Of a stretch of DNA of 64,000 nucleotides, positions 31,401-39,816 are shown one piece after another. The notes below the pieces were generated by a model. It was not told the origin of the DNA and did not search any database. It was given only the letters and a program-made list of their open reading frames with translations. The stretch's first letter is position 1; the number at the start of each line of letters is the position of its first letter. Origin of the DNA: Clytia hemisphaerica (taxonomy: Eukaryota; Cnidaria; Hydrozoa; Leptothecata; Clytiidae). The stretch lies in NCBI GenBank assembly GCA_902728285.1, contig CACVBU010000038.1:310001-374000 (forward strand). Reading direction: 5' to 3'. The translations under genes and the position numbers were made by a program.

Positions 31401-34400
31401 GGATGAAAATGACATTTTTAGGCTTTCTACTTTACCTAATCTGATATTTCGATTTGGAAGGGGTATAACCAATGAAGTATAAGCCCGAAGGGCTAGAATG
31501 AAATCTTTAACCTTTCTCAAGCAAGAAAAGGTGAACCTTGAAATATGCACCGTATTTTTGACGACAGATTGAATCTAGTGATTTCTCTGTTTTCGAGTGA
31601 TATTTTTAATAAAATTTTGATGTAAATTTTAGTTTCAATCTGTCATTTGTGTAAAAGCCAAGCGGACCGCGCTAGGCCACGCAACTTTTGTAGGCTTCGG
31701 TAGGCTTCAAATCCTACCAAGGAGATTCGATTCTAGCCCTTCGGGCTTATACTTCATTGGGCATAACGGCTTTCGTGCTATGCTCTCAATCTGCAATCCT
31801 TACCGAAATATATTGAGACTTTAGTGTATTTTAACGTTTTTCAGAATTTAAAGTTCGGGCGAGAATTGCTATTTAAGCACTTCCACTTTCTTTCATTGAA
31901 TATTTCGATTTTAGAGAGGTTTGGTGGCTTCTAGGCTATACTCCAAGCCTTATTCGAGCAAATTTGAGCTAAATCCTGAGATCTTAAAACTCAGAGTTAA
32001 AACTCTACTTTCTAACTGTAGTTTAGGGCGCTTAATAATCAATTGTGGTGTTTAAAATTTCGCCAGGAACTCCCCTTTGTCTCAAATATTTTGTCCATGA
32101 AGCTTTTTGATCCTTTACGTACAAATATATGAAAATCGTTTCAAACCTTTTGTAATTCACCTTCATTTTCAGGTTGCGAGATCAGGATTTCCGTCCCGTC
32201 ATCACGTTTCTGAATCCAACGTAAGTTCCTACCACGTGTATCAGCGTAACACGTCACCATTACAAGACTGCCAGGTACATACTGTTCTGTATTTTGTTTA
32301 GTGTATGGCTTCATGTAAGGTTTCACTATAAAAGATGCAAAAGATTTATCTAACATAGTTTTGAAAATGTCATTTCTGTTATGGGAAAAAAGGTCTAACT
32401 CGAACAAGTTCTATGATTCTTTCAGTTGACAATGCTTCATAAATCTTGCTCCATGTTTGGAGAATTTCGTAACTGACTCTTACTTTGGGTTCTGATTATT
32501 TATGTATGAAGATCATATATCCTACCTGTAGGGGTCTGGATCACATTTCCGTTCATACAACACTTTATATTTACTGTAGGCTACAGTTAGTGGCATTGTT
32601 GGAAAATTTTTCTGGAGGGGCCAAAGTCAATTTTTTTAAATGACGCCACCAATTTTTCAAAGTGGTGCCCCAACCACCAGTTTCTAAACTTTTACTAATT
32701 CATTTGCCTAGGCATAATGAGGAAGGAGATATTTAGTTGATAAGAGTAGATATATCTTTGATGAATGGAAAAGGCAGGGGGGTAGGGTAAAACATGCCAC
32801 ACCATGGTTGGGGCCGAATAGAAAATTTTTAAAAATTGAATGCCAAAATACCCTAAATAACTAAATAAAAATAGACAAATTTGATACTTGCTAGAGTGAA
32901 AAGAAAGAAACAATGTGTAATGCGTGCGAAGCGAGTGAAAAAATTTATGATGTTTTATAATTTCAATATTGTTTTCAGCAAATTGGTCTTAGGGTGGAGT
33001 TAGATTTTCATTTAATAATGCTATATGGTACACAAAAAAACTTGTAAATTAGCTAGATTACAAAGAAGTTACCAATTAACTTTATTGCGGGCGAAAAAAA
33101 TTGCAAGTAATTAAAAATATTTCACTAAAATTGGTCCTGGGGCGCAATTTAAGGCGCATGAAATATGATTTTTAAGATCGGGGCATTTAAAAAAATCTCT
33201 TTTGACGCGCCTTGCTCTTCGGCACCCCTTCAAAAAAGCTCCGCTGGGGGCCATGGCCCCCGGCCCCCTTGCCACAACGCCACTGGCTACACTTTAACTT
33301 AGCCTTGCCTCCAGATGGATTTGAATTTTCATGTAGCATGAACAAAAATGCAACGAATTTCAAACGAGACCCTTTTTAGAGTTCTGAGCCTTTTTTATAT
33401 TTTTGCTGTTGGAAAGACACAGGTGTTTGGAGAATTTCATAACAGACCCTTCTTTGGGCTCTGAGCACTTTTCATATTTGAAGAAACAGAAACAGACACA
33501 GTAATTTGAAAAAGACACGTAAGAGTCATAAGAGGTCGAACTATCGTTAAAAAAATGTTTTATTTTGATTTGGTTACACATCGCAAAGCTTTTTATGTTT
33601 CACTGAAGAAAATATGGTATACCTGCTTTGGGGTCTGGGTCACATTTCCGTTCATATAACACTTTATACGTTATTTTTCTGTCACATGCTTCTCTTTCCA
33701 TCATGCATCTATTAATGAAAGTCTTTTTTCGTCGGTCTATACTTTCCACACAAATTGTGTTCACTTCCAATGGACAACTATCACTGCATTTGCAATATGG
33801 TTTTAAGCTGTCTTTATCAATGAAGCATTGTTCACCTTGGTGATTGCAGCGGTGAGTTGAACAAATCTCTAGAAGAATGATGAAATAACAATTTTCTTTT
33901 TTATGAATGCTTATTACCACAAATTTATAGGGCTACAATCAGTGACAAAATACTTGGCACAAAGGGAAATTCACCGGGGTGTTTTGAAACCACAATCGAT
34001 TCGTATGTATGCTCTAAAGTAGGTTGGAAGGGTAGAGTTTTAACTCTGAGTTTTAATGCTAGACTTAAGTCTTAGAACCTTAGGAATTTGAGGATCCAAA
34101 AGTTCAAAAATGGTCCAGTAGGGCTTGAAATATAGCCTAGAAACCAATAAATCCCTCCTAGATCGAAATAATCGATGAAATCAAGTTGAAGGCCTGAAAT
34201 TGACATTCTCGCTCGAACTTCAATTTTCGAAAAATGGTAAATTAGCCAAAAGTGCCAATATATTATGGCACTGGTTGTAGATGTTGTGCTTTAGCTGAAA
34301 AGTATGCCGAGGTTAGGTAGGAAATCCTACCTATGTCACGTGATATTACAATAGAATTTCAGCGCTTGACCAATAAGAAGCTTCGCGGGTTTTCAAAAAC

Positions 34401-37400
34401 GATACAAGCATTGTTTTTGCGATATTCACTTTTTTTGCTTGGAAGAGCTTAAAGCACTGAGGGCTTTACAGAAATCTGTTTATTACCCGAGTGAGAGGAC
34501 CATAGTCGATATAAACAAAATGACAGGATCGACGAGTACAAATTGTGCAGATCAAAGGTGTGCAATGTTTTTGTCCGTCTTTCCAAGTAAGAACGCATAC
34601 AAAGGAGGCTTTTTTCAACATTTTAAAAATGGTTCATTATACAAAAAATAAATCGAGTAATAATCTAGGGGTCAGCCATCATGTTGGCAGGACAACTCAT
34701 GGGAGGTGCCCGCCTCCATAGTCTGTCGAGGCTAGGGGGCGAAACATGAGACACTGTGGAGGTTTCCGCCTGATGAATCCACCAACGTCAGTGTGGTATC
34801 TCAGAGACGGAGCGACTGGTTCCTCAGCTCACAAAACCGTAGCGAGCACCTCACTAAAAGCCGGGATTTTTCATCTCGTTTCTTAGTGAGTTCCACTTTG
34901 ACGATTTTCAAAAGATAGAAGCCTTTCAAGTGCTTTGACGCAAATTCGATTTTTTTGCTACTGCAGGAGCTTCAAAAGTTAAAAGTGACGTCAAAAAATC
35001 GAATGTTTAGAGCCCAAAAACTCGGGCTCAAAAGATTCGAAAAAGTCGCAAAGTGGAATACCTACAGCGTAGAAAAAACGCGGGTGACGTCTAGTATAGG
35101 CTAACGAAACCAGTGAGTTTATTGTTTCTCTTCTATACTAACTGTTTGTTCGGGCACTACCGTGTTGACCGATGTCAAACGTATTGCTCTCGCAAGCTGG
35201 GGCCAATACTTTTCGACATTGGTCAAATTTTGCGGTATTGCCCTTATAAAAACAGTTGGTATGGGGCTATTATAACAATATATTAGCTATCAGATTAGAA
35301 AGCAGACTACATATTCAAAGTATACTAAAGCGAGGACAATTTAATTTGTTGTTCTACGAACAGATCGTTAGATAATATGGGTCGGTCGGTCGGTAAAATA
35401 AGAACAAATCTTTCATTTATCAGGGTCGATAAGGTACCGATAAAATTTTCCAAAATGTATCTGGATCAAAAATTCACTTAGATTTTTATCTTCGATGAAG
35501 ATCATAATAAATTTTTAGTGTATGGAATGCTTTTCATGATTTTTTAATTTCTTGAATTAATTTTTAGCTTTCAAGTTTAATTCTTACAAATAACTAGTGT
35601 GTAAAATATATTGTAGTGGAAATTCGATATTATTATTTTTTTGATTTTAGCAAAAACAGGGTCGGTCGGGCCTGTAGAACAACAAATTAAATTGGTCTCG
35701 CCTAATTCAATCGTTTGAAACTTACGTTTTTTACATTTAGCTACGTCTGTTAAGATCAGCGGTTGCGGGTTACAAGAACTAAAGTGTGTGCAACATCTGA
35801 AAAAATAAAGAAAGATAACACCCCTGTCTCATTGATCCATCGACAATGTTTTTTACCCAGTGAATAAATGAATCTTTCTTAAAGTTATATGCAAGGAATG
35901 CTAGGCCAAATTATATTTTCGTTTTTTAAAGCTGAGACTTATTGTTCATTTCATTTTCACCATGATTTACCAGTTAAGATTCTTGCTAATTTAAAGTCTG
36001 ACGGGGGATCTTTTTTGTTCGAATTACAGCGGGGAGGGGGGCACTCATATGATCTGACCTACGTCATGTGCCGCCCTTAAGGGTGGGGTTTTTCAGCATT
36101 CCAAAATGCAGTGTATTAAAGGGTGTGTTTCTGTGAGATTGCACTGCAAGGGTCGAATTTTAAAACAAATCCAAAATAATTGTTAAAAAGAAAAAGAATT
36201 ACTTCTCCTTTGATTGAAAAAGTTTCTATTGTCTGATAATTACAGCTGACAAGAATAATTTTTTCAGTTTTTCTTTGAAACAGAAAATTTCTCAAGCTTC
36301 TTCTTTCACGCAGATTTACAGCTGAGAAATATAGTGCGCTATAAGTTTGGGTAAATCAAGAGGAAATGCACTGAAAGGGTGCCTTTTTCAGACATATTGA
36401 ACTGCACTGTAAGTATACGATTTTGAGAAGCAGATTTTGCGCGGCACATACCGTCGTTTCGAAATCAAGTGCCCCCCCCGGGAATTACAGAGATATTTGA
36501 ATTATAAAAAGTATATTAATAGGGTTTTTCCTTGACGAGGACTGGAAACAAGTTCGGGTTATAGAAGACTTTAATAATGGAAGCTCGAAGAAGCGAGAGT
36601 CTACTTGAAGTTCGTTGAATTAGATTTCTTCGTATTAATAATCAGAAGGTTGAATTCAAAATTAACATACATTAAAAACAAGCTCTATTGCCTTACCTGT
36701 TGCAGTTATTCAAGTAGCAAAACTTTGTTTTTATTTTTGGGCAATCTTCTTTTGAAATCCGATTTGTTGTTGAAGGACATTTTTCTAAAGGAATAAATCA
36801 TTTATACACATATTGGCTCGTCTCCTATTTGGAGAAAAAAACCAAGCTTTTACCTAAATTTAAAAATCTATAAAGGTCAATCTTTTTTATTAAGAATCCA
36901 CAATCTGGGCTTTTTGGGCTGTGAAAAATTGAATTGGAAATCCTCTTTCGACAGCCATCTACCCGAAGGTAGGGGAGGACGCAACTCCTTCTCCCTGCAT
37001 TGCTCCACTTACCCATGATTCTTTCACTTTAATTACTGAGCATTAAGTAGAGGGAGGTATCAGGAACAATTTTTCTACTAAGTATCGAAGTCTTTGGTAT
37101 GATCCCACAAGCTTATGCAATGTATACGTAATGCTCTACTTTTGCACTAAGGCACTGGATAAAGAAATGTTAGCAAGTCACGGTTAATTCAAAACTATTA
37201 TTCGAATCTTCTTGTAATTCGAACTAGAACTTCAGTCCCCACAACCTAGGGAATTCTATCTAATTCGAAAAAGATTTCATGGTCACTTGCTGATCGAATT
37301 AGAGAGAGAGTTTAATGTAGTGTAGTAATGTAGTGCAGTGGTAGAGCATCTGGCTACGGTGCGCAAGGTTGTGGGTTCAAACCCCAGCCGGATCATACCA

Positions 37401-38328
37401 AAGATTTCCAAAATAGTACTTGATGCCTCTCTGTTTGATTTAAGAGAAGGATCAAGGGTAAGTGGATAAATCCAAGGAGAAAGAGTCGTGCTCTTCCCTA
37501 CCTTCGGCTAGATAGCTATCGAAAGACTTACTAGCCCAGCTGGCACACAAACGTTGTTTCAACGTTCATCTAACGTTATATGGACGTTGTGAACGTTATA
37601 TAAACGTTGAAAAAACGTTGTGTGTCAGCTGGGAGAGAGAGTCAACTGTATTACCTAATGCTGACCATTCGAAGGATATTTTTTGGCATTCTAATACTCC
37701 ACATTCATTTTCACAACACTTCTCTTTTGCAGTGCATTCACCATCACGAACACATGTTGGTCGTTTGAAACAAGATGGATGTCTGTTCGATACTTTTGGA
37801 AACTTCTTGCAAACTTGTGAGTCAGCCTTTTGGTACATGCCTAAAAGTTAATTGAAAAGCTTACTGATAACATGACAACACCCCTTTCTCACAGAGGTCC
37901 GCTACAATTTTTTTCAGTCAATTGGGGTAAAAAAACGGACCGGTTCTTTTTTAAGGCCGGATATTGAAATCCATTATTTTAAAATAAGAAAATTTGGCGG
38001 AAATAGAAAAATCAAACCCCTAAAAATAATGTTGTCGCAGTCTTTAAAATGGCCCATGCTGTTCATTTAAAGTTTAGGATAAGCCAATAATAGTTCATAC
38101 AAATAGAAAATAAAACATCACAAAAATATTCCTAAGGATTTCAAGTTTGATTATCTTATAAATGAACTATTGGCGGATCTCAGGGGGCTCATAATTAATT
38201 ACGGAGCCATTTTCCTTATAAGGAAATTAAGACTCTCGGTCAAAAACTTCGAACCTCCGATCCGCCATTCATAATTTGACAAAATACTCACTTGTGGCTA
38301 TCAAAAGGAAGAAAATAGCGGCCAGCAT
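25222..38328 (-). CDS. WFIKKN-like secreted multidomain protease inhibitor, ten exons
   Basis: Ten minus-strand exons with GT-AG borders, listed separately, join without a frame break: 37+186+88+71+246+179+145+201+258+272 = 1683 bases, or 560 residues and a stop. Order: signal peptide, WAP, a second small Cys-rich unit, follistatin/Kazal, one Ig domain over two exons, Kunitz, follistatin/Kazal, follistatin/Kazal. Almost all introns are phase 1, typical of shuffled extracellular modules. Vertebrate WFIKKN1/2 (WAP, follistatin/Kazal, Ig, two Kunitz, NTR) bind GDF8/11 and inhibit proteases; the first four named modules match in order. Here there is one Kunitz and no NTR; the C-terminus is two follistatin/Kazal modules. 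Likely secreted, with protease-inhibitor or growth-factor-binding roles (inference). The introns are packed with MITEs. The exon chain is predicted by eye and no transcript is available. Confidence 0.85.
25823..26532. mobile_element. TTAA element family R1, copy 3
   Basis: Ends TAAGGGCTCTGACCACAGTC and TTCACTATGGTAAAAGCCCTTAA, 710 bp, in intron 9 of the WFIKKN-like gene. It keeps the acidic remnant near 26320-26390 on the minus strand. Confidence 0.8.
26836..27093 (-). CDS. WFIKKN-like gene, exon 9: follistatin/Kazal module 2
   Basis: Acceptor CAATTTTCCAG, donor GTAAGATT, phases 1 and 1, 86 codons. YGNQCGNEVCQYFSEC is the follistatin N-part; CVCNDVCSLFPNPVCGSDG and MSLCILKSIAC form a textbook Kazal domain (C-x3-C-x7-C-x10-C), ending HRGLC. 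The predicted P1 residue is Leu (C-S-L-F), which suggests a chymotrypsin- or elastase-like target. Confidence 0.92.
27117..27400. mobile_element. MITE with CATGATATGCACCAT ends, intron 8
   Basis: Inverted ends CATGATATGCACCAT and ATGGTGCATATCATG. The inside holds small palindromes (GGCCGAAGGCC, GGATCCCGTAGGGATCC, TTAATTAATTAATTAA) and GTTAGGGTTAGGGTTGG. Ends of the same type lie inside the 61653-61952 element. Confidence 0.7.
27401..28431. other. Intron 8 interior, no supported feature
   Basis: A CGTCAGG-TGT-TTACAAAGTGGGA segment occurs twice in direct orientation (about 27411 and 28016) and once inverted (about 28360), so parts are a dispersed repeat. No exon-like sequence found. Confidence 0.4.
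28432..28560. repeat. 32-bp tandem repeat, GAGTTATAGAGATTCGAGTTAAAGAGATATTC type
   Basis: About four copies of GAGTTATAGAGATTCGAGTT followed by AAAGAGATATTC, stopping at the Kunitz exon donor. Related words recur near 28185, 36490, 47850, 60400 and in the ACAGTTGACGCTCT MITEs. Confidence 0.75.
28563..28763 (-). CDS. WFIKKN-like gene, exon 8: Kunitz/BPTI domain
   Basis: Acceptor TTTTTTTCTAG, donor GTACAG, phases 1 and 1, 67 codons. All six Kunitz cysteines are present; from C2 on the spacing is canonical (C-x15-C-x7-C-x12-C-x3-C: NFYYND, FFYNGCGGNENNF, DCEMRC). C1 to C2 is 16 residues (YVASSRGVDPEKGFAT), eight more than usual, so the binding loop is enlarged. The residue after C2 (P1) is Arg, which favours trypsin-like targets if the fold holds. 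Confidence 0.92.
28871..28927 (-). pseudogene. Partial duplicate of the Kunitz exon start
   Basis: 57 bp repeat the acceptor and first codons of exon 8 (28714-28769) with one or two differences, including CTCTAG, GTATATTTGATAAAGAGTCA and the cysteine codon, and stop after GGTGTTGAT. It lacks the other five cysteines. It could act as a decoy acceptor. Confidence 0.85.
29050..29245. mobile_element. Inverted-repeat element, GCGAGTTTATGTAT ends
   Basis: Left GCGAGTTTATGTATTTGCAC and right reverse complement CCGAGTTTATGTATGTGTGC, with GACGGTAA words inside each arm. Non-coding, in intron 7. Confidence 0.6.
29246..29485. mobile_element. MITE with GTATACCCCCTGTTGAAGAGGTCCAT ends
   Basis: Inverted ends GTATACCCCCTGTTGAAGAG and, reversed from the right, GTATACCCGCTGTTGAGGAG; 240 bp with repeated CCC-TGGAATTC words. 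It abuts the previous element. Confidence 0.75.
29486..30192. other. Intron 7 repeats, no exon seen
   Basis: 29640-29790 matches a repeat found again, in both orientations, at 60165-60380 (TTTCTGACCAATCTTGCTC and CATCCGTGTCAA words). 29800-29990 is a copy of the repeat ending GGTCTGTGACACAGGGGTGT. Confidence 0.5.
30193..30375. mobile_element. Partial copy of the 12371-12645 MITE family
   Basis: Shares GTCAAAGAGAA, CCTGATTTTAGCCTATATTT, CAGAAGTACAATTTCCAACC and CGGCAATTAGGTC with that element, without the left end. Confidence 0.75.
30425..30569 (-). CDS. WFIKKN-like gene, exon 7: second half of the Ig domain
   Basis: Acceptor ATCACCTGTAG, donor GTAAGTTG, phases 0 and 1. VTKDGITKTVLQLMIRQLG then GGYGEYVCRQSF gives strands E to F with the second Ig cysteine in a GxYxC context. 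The phase-0 intron that splits the Ig domain lies between it and exon 6. Confidence 0.88.
30695..30873. mobile_element. MITE with TACAGTTGATGCTCTCTAAT TCGA ends
   Basis: Both ends carry the same inverted sequence over about 25 bp (ACAGTTGATGCTCTCTAATT and AATTAGAGAGCATCAACTGT). 179 bp, intron 6. A second copy with GTCGACGCTCTATGATTCGA is at 62857-63006. Confidence 0.88.
30958..31328. mobile_element. AAGAACA-family MITE (copy 2, long form)
   Basis: Ends TTACACGTTTTTTTTTTATTAGAAC and the inverted GTTCTAATAAAAAAAAAACG TGTA. About 370 bp, roughly 100 bp longer than other copies. Confidence 0.75.
31468..31762. mobile_element. MITE with CCAATGAAGTATAAGCCCGA AGGGCTAGAAT ends
   Basis: A 30-bp inverted repeat: AATGAAGTATAAGCCCGAAG at the left and CTTCGGGCTTATACTTCATT at the right. 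A tRNA B-box-like GGCTTCAAATCCTACC sits near the right end. Confidence 0.85.
31790..32100 (+). mobile_element. Dispersed repeat family M4, copy 1
   Basis: Shares with 33945-34275 and 40130-40440 (inverted) and 43940-44265 (same strand) the blocks AAAGTTCGGGCGAGAA, TAGGCTATA-TC-AAGCCTT, AAACTCAGAGTTAAAACTCTA and CAATTGTGGT. No coding frame. Confidence 0.7.
32147..32325 (-). CDS. WFIKKN-like gene, exon 6: first half of the Ig domain
   Basis: Acceptor CATCTTTTATAG, donor GTTTGAAA (weak but phase-consistent), phases 1 and 0. YVPGSLVMVTCYADTRG then NLRWIQKRDDGTEILI supplies the first Ig cysteine and the conserved tryptophan; it ends ELQK and continues VTKDG in exon 7. Confidence 0.88.
32440..32579 (-). 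pseudogene. Decayed partial duplicate of exon 5 and its flank
   Basis: 32524-32575 repeats the 3' end of exon 5 with its donor (codons for YKVLYERKCDPDP, then GTAGG), and 32445-32500 repeats the sequence at 33415-33470. About 140 bp between the two blocks are missing relative to 33410-33680. It is too short to encode a module. Confidence 0.8.
32588..33285. mobile_element. hAT-like non-autonomous element with 8-bp target duplication
   Basis: Flanked by GCTACAGT (32580-32587) and GCTACACT (33286-33293). Ends TAGTGGCATTGTTGG and, from the right, CAGTGGCGTTGTGGCAAGGG. 698 bp, no transposase. It sits directly beside the duplicated exon-5 fragment. Confidence 0.8.
33623..33868 (-). CDS. WFIKKN-like gene, exon 5: follistatin/Kazal module 1
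   Basis: Acceptor TCATTCTTCTAG, donor GTATACC, phases 1 and 1, 82 codons. EICSTHRCNHQGEQC is the follistatin N-part, CKCSDSC opens the Kazal domain, PLEVNTI is the seven-residue reactive loop (P1 Leu), and 14 residues instead of ten separate the third and fourth Kazal cysteines. It ends RKCDPDPKA. In WFIKKN proteins this module binds GDF8/11 prodomains or ligands; that is not shown here. Confidence 0.9.
33945..34275 (-). mobile_element. Dispersed repeat family M4, copy 2
   Basis: Reverse orientation of the 31790 copy: CCACAATCGATTCG, GTAGAGTTTTAACTCTGAGT, GGGCTTGAAATATAGCCTA and TTCTCGCTCGAACTT in matching order. Confidence 0.65.
34276..35725. other. Intron 4, no supported feature
   Basis: A plus-strand frame near 34500-34650 (CADQRCAMFLSVFPSK) has a faint THAP-like look but no support. 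35340-35700 has two GGGTCGGTCGG words and a tract of plain AT sequence. Nothing else recognised. Confidence 0.4.
35726..35796 (-). CDS. WFIKKN-like gene, exon 4: second half of a small Cys-rich unit
   Basis: 71 bases between a strong acceptor (TATTTTTTCAG) and donor GTAAGTTT. It enters in phase 2 and leaves in phase 1; only this phase is free of stops, and it matches exon 3, which leaves in phase 2. The peptide reads CCTHFSSCNPQPLILTDVAK then CKK. Confidence 0.72.
36030..36481. mobile_element. hAT-like MITE with 9-bp flanking duplication
   Basis: GAATTACAG precedes (36021-36029) and follows (36482-36490) the element. Ends CGGGGAGGGGGGCACT and CGGGGGGGGCACTT (from the right), with GTGCCGC further in on both sides. 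452 bp, intron 3. Confidence 0.82.
36697..36784 (-). CDS. WFIKKN-like gene, exon 3: first half of a small Cys-rich unit
   Basis: Acceptor TTTATTCCTTTAG, donor GTAAGGC, phases 1 and 2, 88 bases. The peptide KCPSTTNRISKEDCPKIKTK then FCYLNNCN continues in exon 4 with a CC pair. The cysteine order C, C, C, C, CC, C, C recalls a shortened WAP unit, but I cannot assign it. Confidence 0.72.
36950..37130 (-). mobile_element. tRNA-derived SINE, truncated copy, minus strand
   Basis: Reverse complement shares GGATCATACCAAAGA, AAGAATCATGGGTAAGTGGA, TCCTCCCCTACCTTCGGGTA and GATGGCTGTCGAAAGA with the plus-strand copy at 37330-37530. The tRNA-like head is lost. Confidence 0.75.
37330..37530 (+). mobile_element. 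tRNA-derived SINE with A and B boxes
   Basis: Head contains A box TAGTGCAGTGGTAGAGC and B box GGGTTCAAACCCC at normal spacing; the acceptor arms do not pair, so it is not a working tRNA. The body TCATACCAAAGATTT to TCGGCTAGATAGCTATCGAA is shared with copies at 36950-37130 and 60480-60700 (both minus). Transcription by RNA polymerase III is expected for such elements. Confidence 0.78.
37535..37633. mobile_element. AACGTT hairpin MITE (copy 2)
   Basis: CCCAGCTGGCACACAAACGT to ACGTTGTGTGTCAGCTGGG, 99 bp, nearly a full hairpin. It ends 22 bp from the WAP exon. Confidence 0.85.
37655..37840 (-). CDS. WFIKKN-like gene, exon 2: WAP domain
   Basis: Acceptor TTAACTTTTAG, donor GTAATAC, phases 1 and 1, 62 codons. 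Eight cysteines in WAP order: VCKKFP, PSCFKRPTC, VRDGEC, TAKEKCC, ENEC, GVLEC, with C-x5-C-x5-CC-x3-C as in four-disulfide core proteins. WAP modules often inhibit serine proteases. Confidence 0.92.
38292..38328 (-). CDS. WFIKKN-like gene, exon 1: start codon and signal peptide
   Basis: ATG at 38328 begins MLAAIFFLLIAT, a short hydrophobic signal sequence; donor GTGAGT follows at phase 1, matching exon 2. A TAG stands in frame three codons upstream, so this is the first usable ATG. An ATG 15 bp upstream is in another frame. Confidence 0.8.
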
Positions 38329-38392
38329 TCCTAGCTAACATTTCAATCAAGACCAAATGACTCCGTGACTTTGTCTTTTTACATTCACTCTT

Positions 38393-38417
38393 TGTTTGTT
38401 TGTTTGTTTGTTTGTTT
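38393..38417. repeat. (TTTG)n microsatellite
   Basis: Six tetranucleotide units, in the presumed 5' flank of the WFIKKN-like gene. Confidence 0.9.
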
Positions 38418-38419
38418 TT

Positions 38420-39416
38420 TTTCTAAATGAGAAAATTTAGTTTTCCTAAGTGGATTAGTGTACGCCAAGATTATATTTGATGAGTTATCCAGTTTTTCTT
38501 AAGATTCGCGAAATTTAAAGCTCACGAAAATTCCCAGACCAGGATTTTTGTTAAAATCCCGAGTTTGTTTACGAATATTTATCCACTTAAGTTATTAGTA
38601 AACTACTTTGTCAGCTCATCATCCAGCGCGGGAAAAGTTATGTTGAAGAGAGTATTTCTTCACTTGGGTATTTTCCAAGTATGGAGCGCGGGTCTTTAAC
38701 ACATTGGTGCGTTTGTGAAGCTCATAATTTTGATTTTGTTTTACTTTAAGTTTTCAGAAAACAAAATGTCTTCAAATTTATCATAAAAAATAAGCGAACT
38801 GTGGGAAAAATACAAAATATTCCAGTTAGGGTTAAGTTTTATACTCAATCTGGATTTATTTTTTTTTCAACAAAGAGCCAATTCTAATTGTATAGACTCT
38901 CAACCTGATTTAATCTTGAAATCTTGAAATCTTGCAAATTTTGTGTTGATGGTATAATTTTGGCCTTTGATGACGTCATCGAAAGGGTAATAAATGTTTA
39001 ATTTACTGAGATCAATTTCTCATTGACATTCTATTGGTAATTACTCATCAAATGATTGATCATTGCTAGAATTCTTCTTAAACTCGATATTTCGTATTTT
39101 TCAGGTTTTGATTACATCATTGGACCAGAAATGCGCCAAAACACATATACTAGTTTTCTAAACTCGCTACAACGTGCATCCTCTTTAAACCTTCCAAACC
39201 TTTTTTCCATAAAATTTCCGATAAAATGAGGGGTCAATAAACTAGCAACTCCTTTCGTATCTCTTTGACGTTTTAATAATGTCATCCAATAACCCAAAAT
39301 GGCAAAAATTCCAGTTTGAAAGTCACTTTCGAACCTTATTACACCAAACTGTTTACGAAACTGTCTCATTCAAAAATACTTGTAATGTGTTTCTATGGTC
39401 CTTAAGAGATGCTCTT
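38420..39416. other. No supported gene
   Basis: Presumed promoter side of the WFIKKN-like gene. A minus-strand frame at 39112-39369 has no stop for 85 codons but no motif or splice support. No clear TATA or initiator found. Confidence 0.4.
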
Positions 39417-39562
39417 AATAGACGATATCGGCTTTCCGAATTCTCTCCGAATGATTACCCATGATGCATTGCGCAAAAAAATTCACGGACGATATTGACT
39501 TTCCGCGCAATGCATCATTGGTAATCATTCGGGGAGAATTCGGAAAGCCGATATCGTCTATT
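39417..39562. repeat. 146-bp hairpin element
   Basis: Arms of about 58 bp (AATAGACGATATCGGCTTTC and GAAAGCCGATATCGTCTATT at the edges) around a 30-bp loop with only a few mismatches. Probably a small MITE. Confidence 0.9.
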
Positions 39563-39743
39563 GTCCATGTGAATCGACTTGAAAGTTCTAAGCTCTTCAA
39601 AAGTCTTAAAAGAGAATTTCCTAACCAAACAAGGGGATCTCGATTTGAAAATCAACAAAATCACCTCAAATCAAAAAATCACATCTATGTTTACGGTAAA
39701 TGTATTCTCGCAGTGAGATCCACCCTGGATATCTTGGCAAAGG

Positions 39744-39816
39744 GACGATGACTAAGTGGTCAAAGGCGTCAGCGTCTTAAACGAGGGGTTCGCGGTTCGA
39801 ATCTCCGCTCCTTCTA
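39744..39816 (+). other. tRNA-like sequence, probable relic
   Basis: ACTAAGTGGTCAAAGGCG resembles a Leu/Ser-type D arm and A box, and GCGGTTCGAATCTCC a B box. The acceptor stem does not pair and the anticodon arm is irregular, so it is a pseudo-tRNA or SINE head. Confidence 0.45.

Noticed and set aside
34439..34651. Plus-strand open frame with CADQRC-FLSVFPSK, THAP-like
   Set aside because: Too short, key THAP residues cannot be placed, and it lies in an intron on the opposite strand.
39744..39816. Functional tRNA-Leu or tRNA-Ser gene
   Set aside because: A and B boxes are present but the acceptor stem fails to pair and the variable/anticodon arms are irregular; kept only as a tRNA-like relic.
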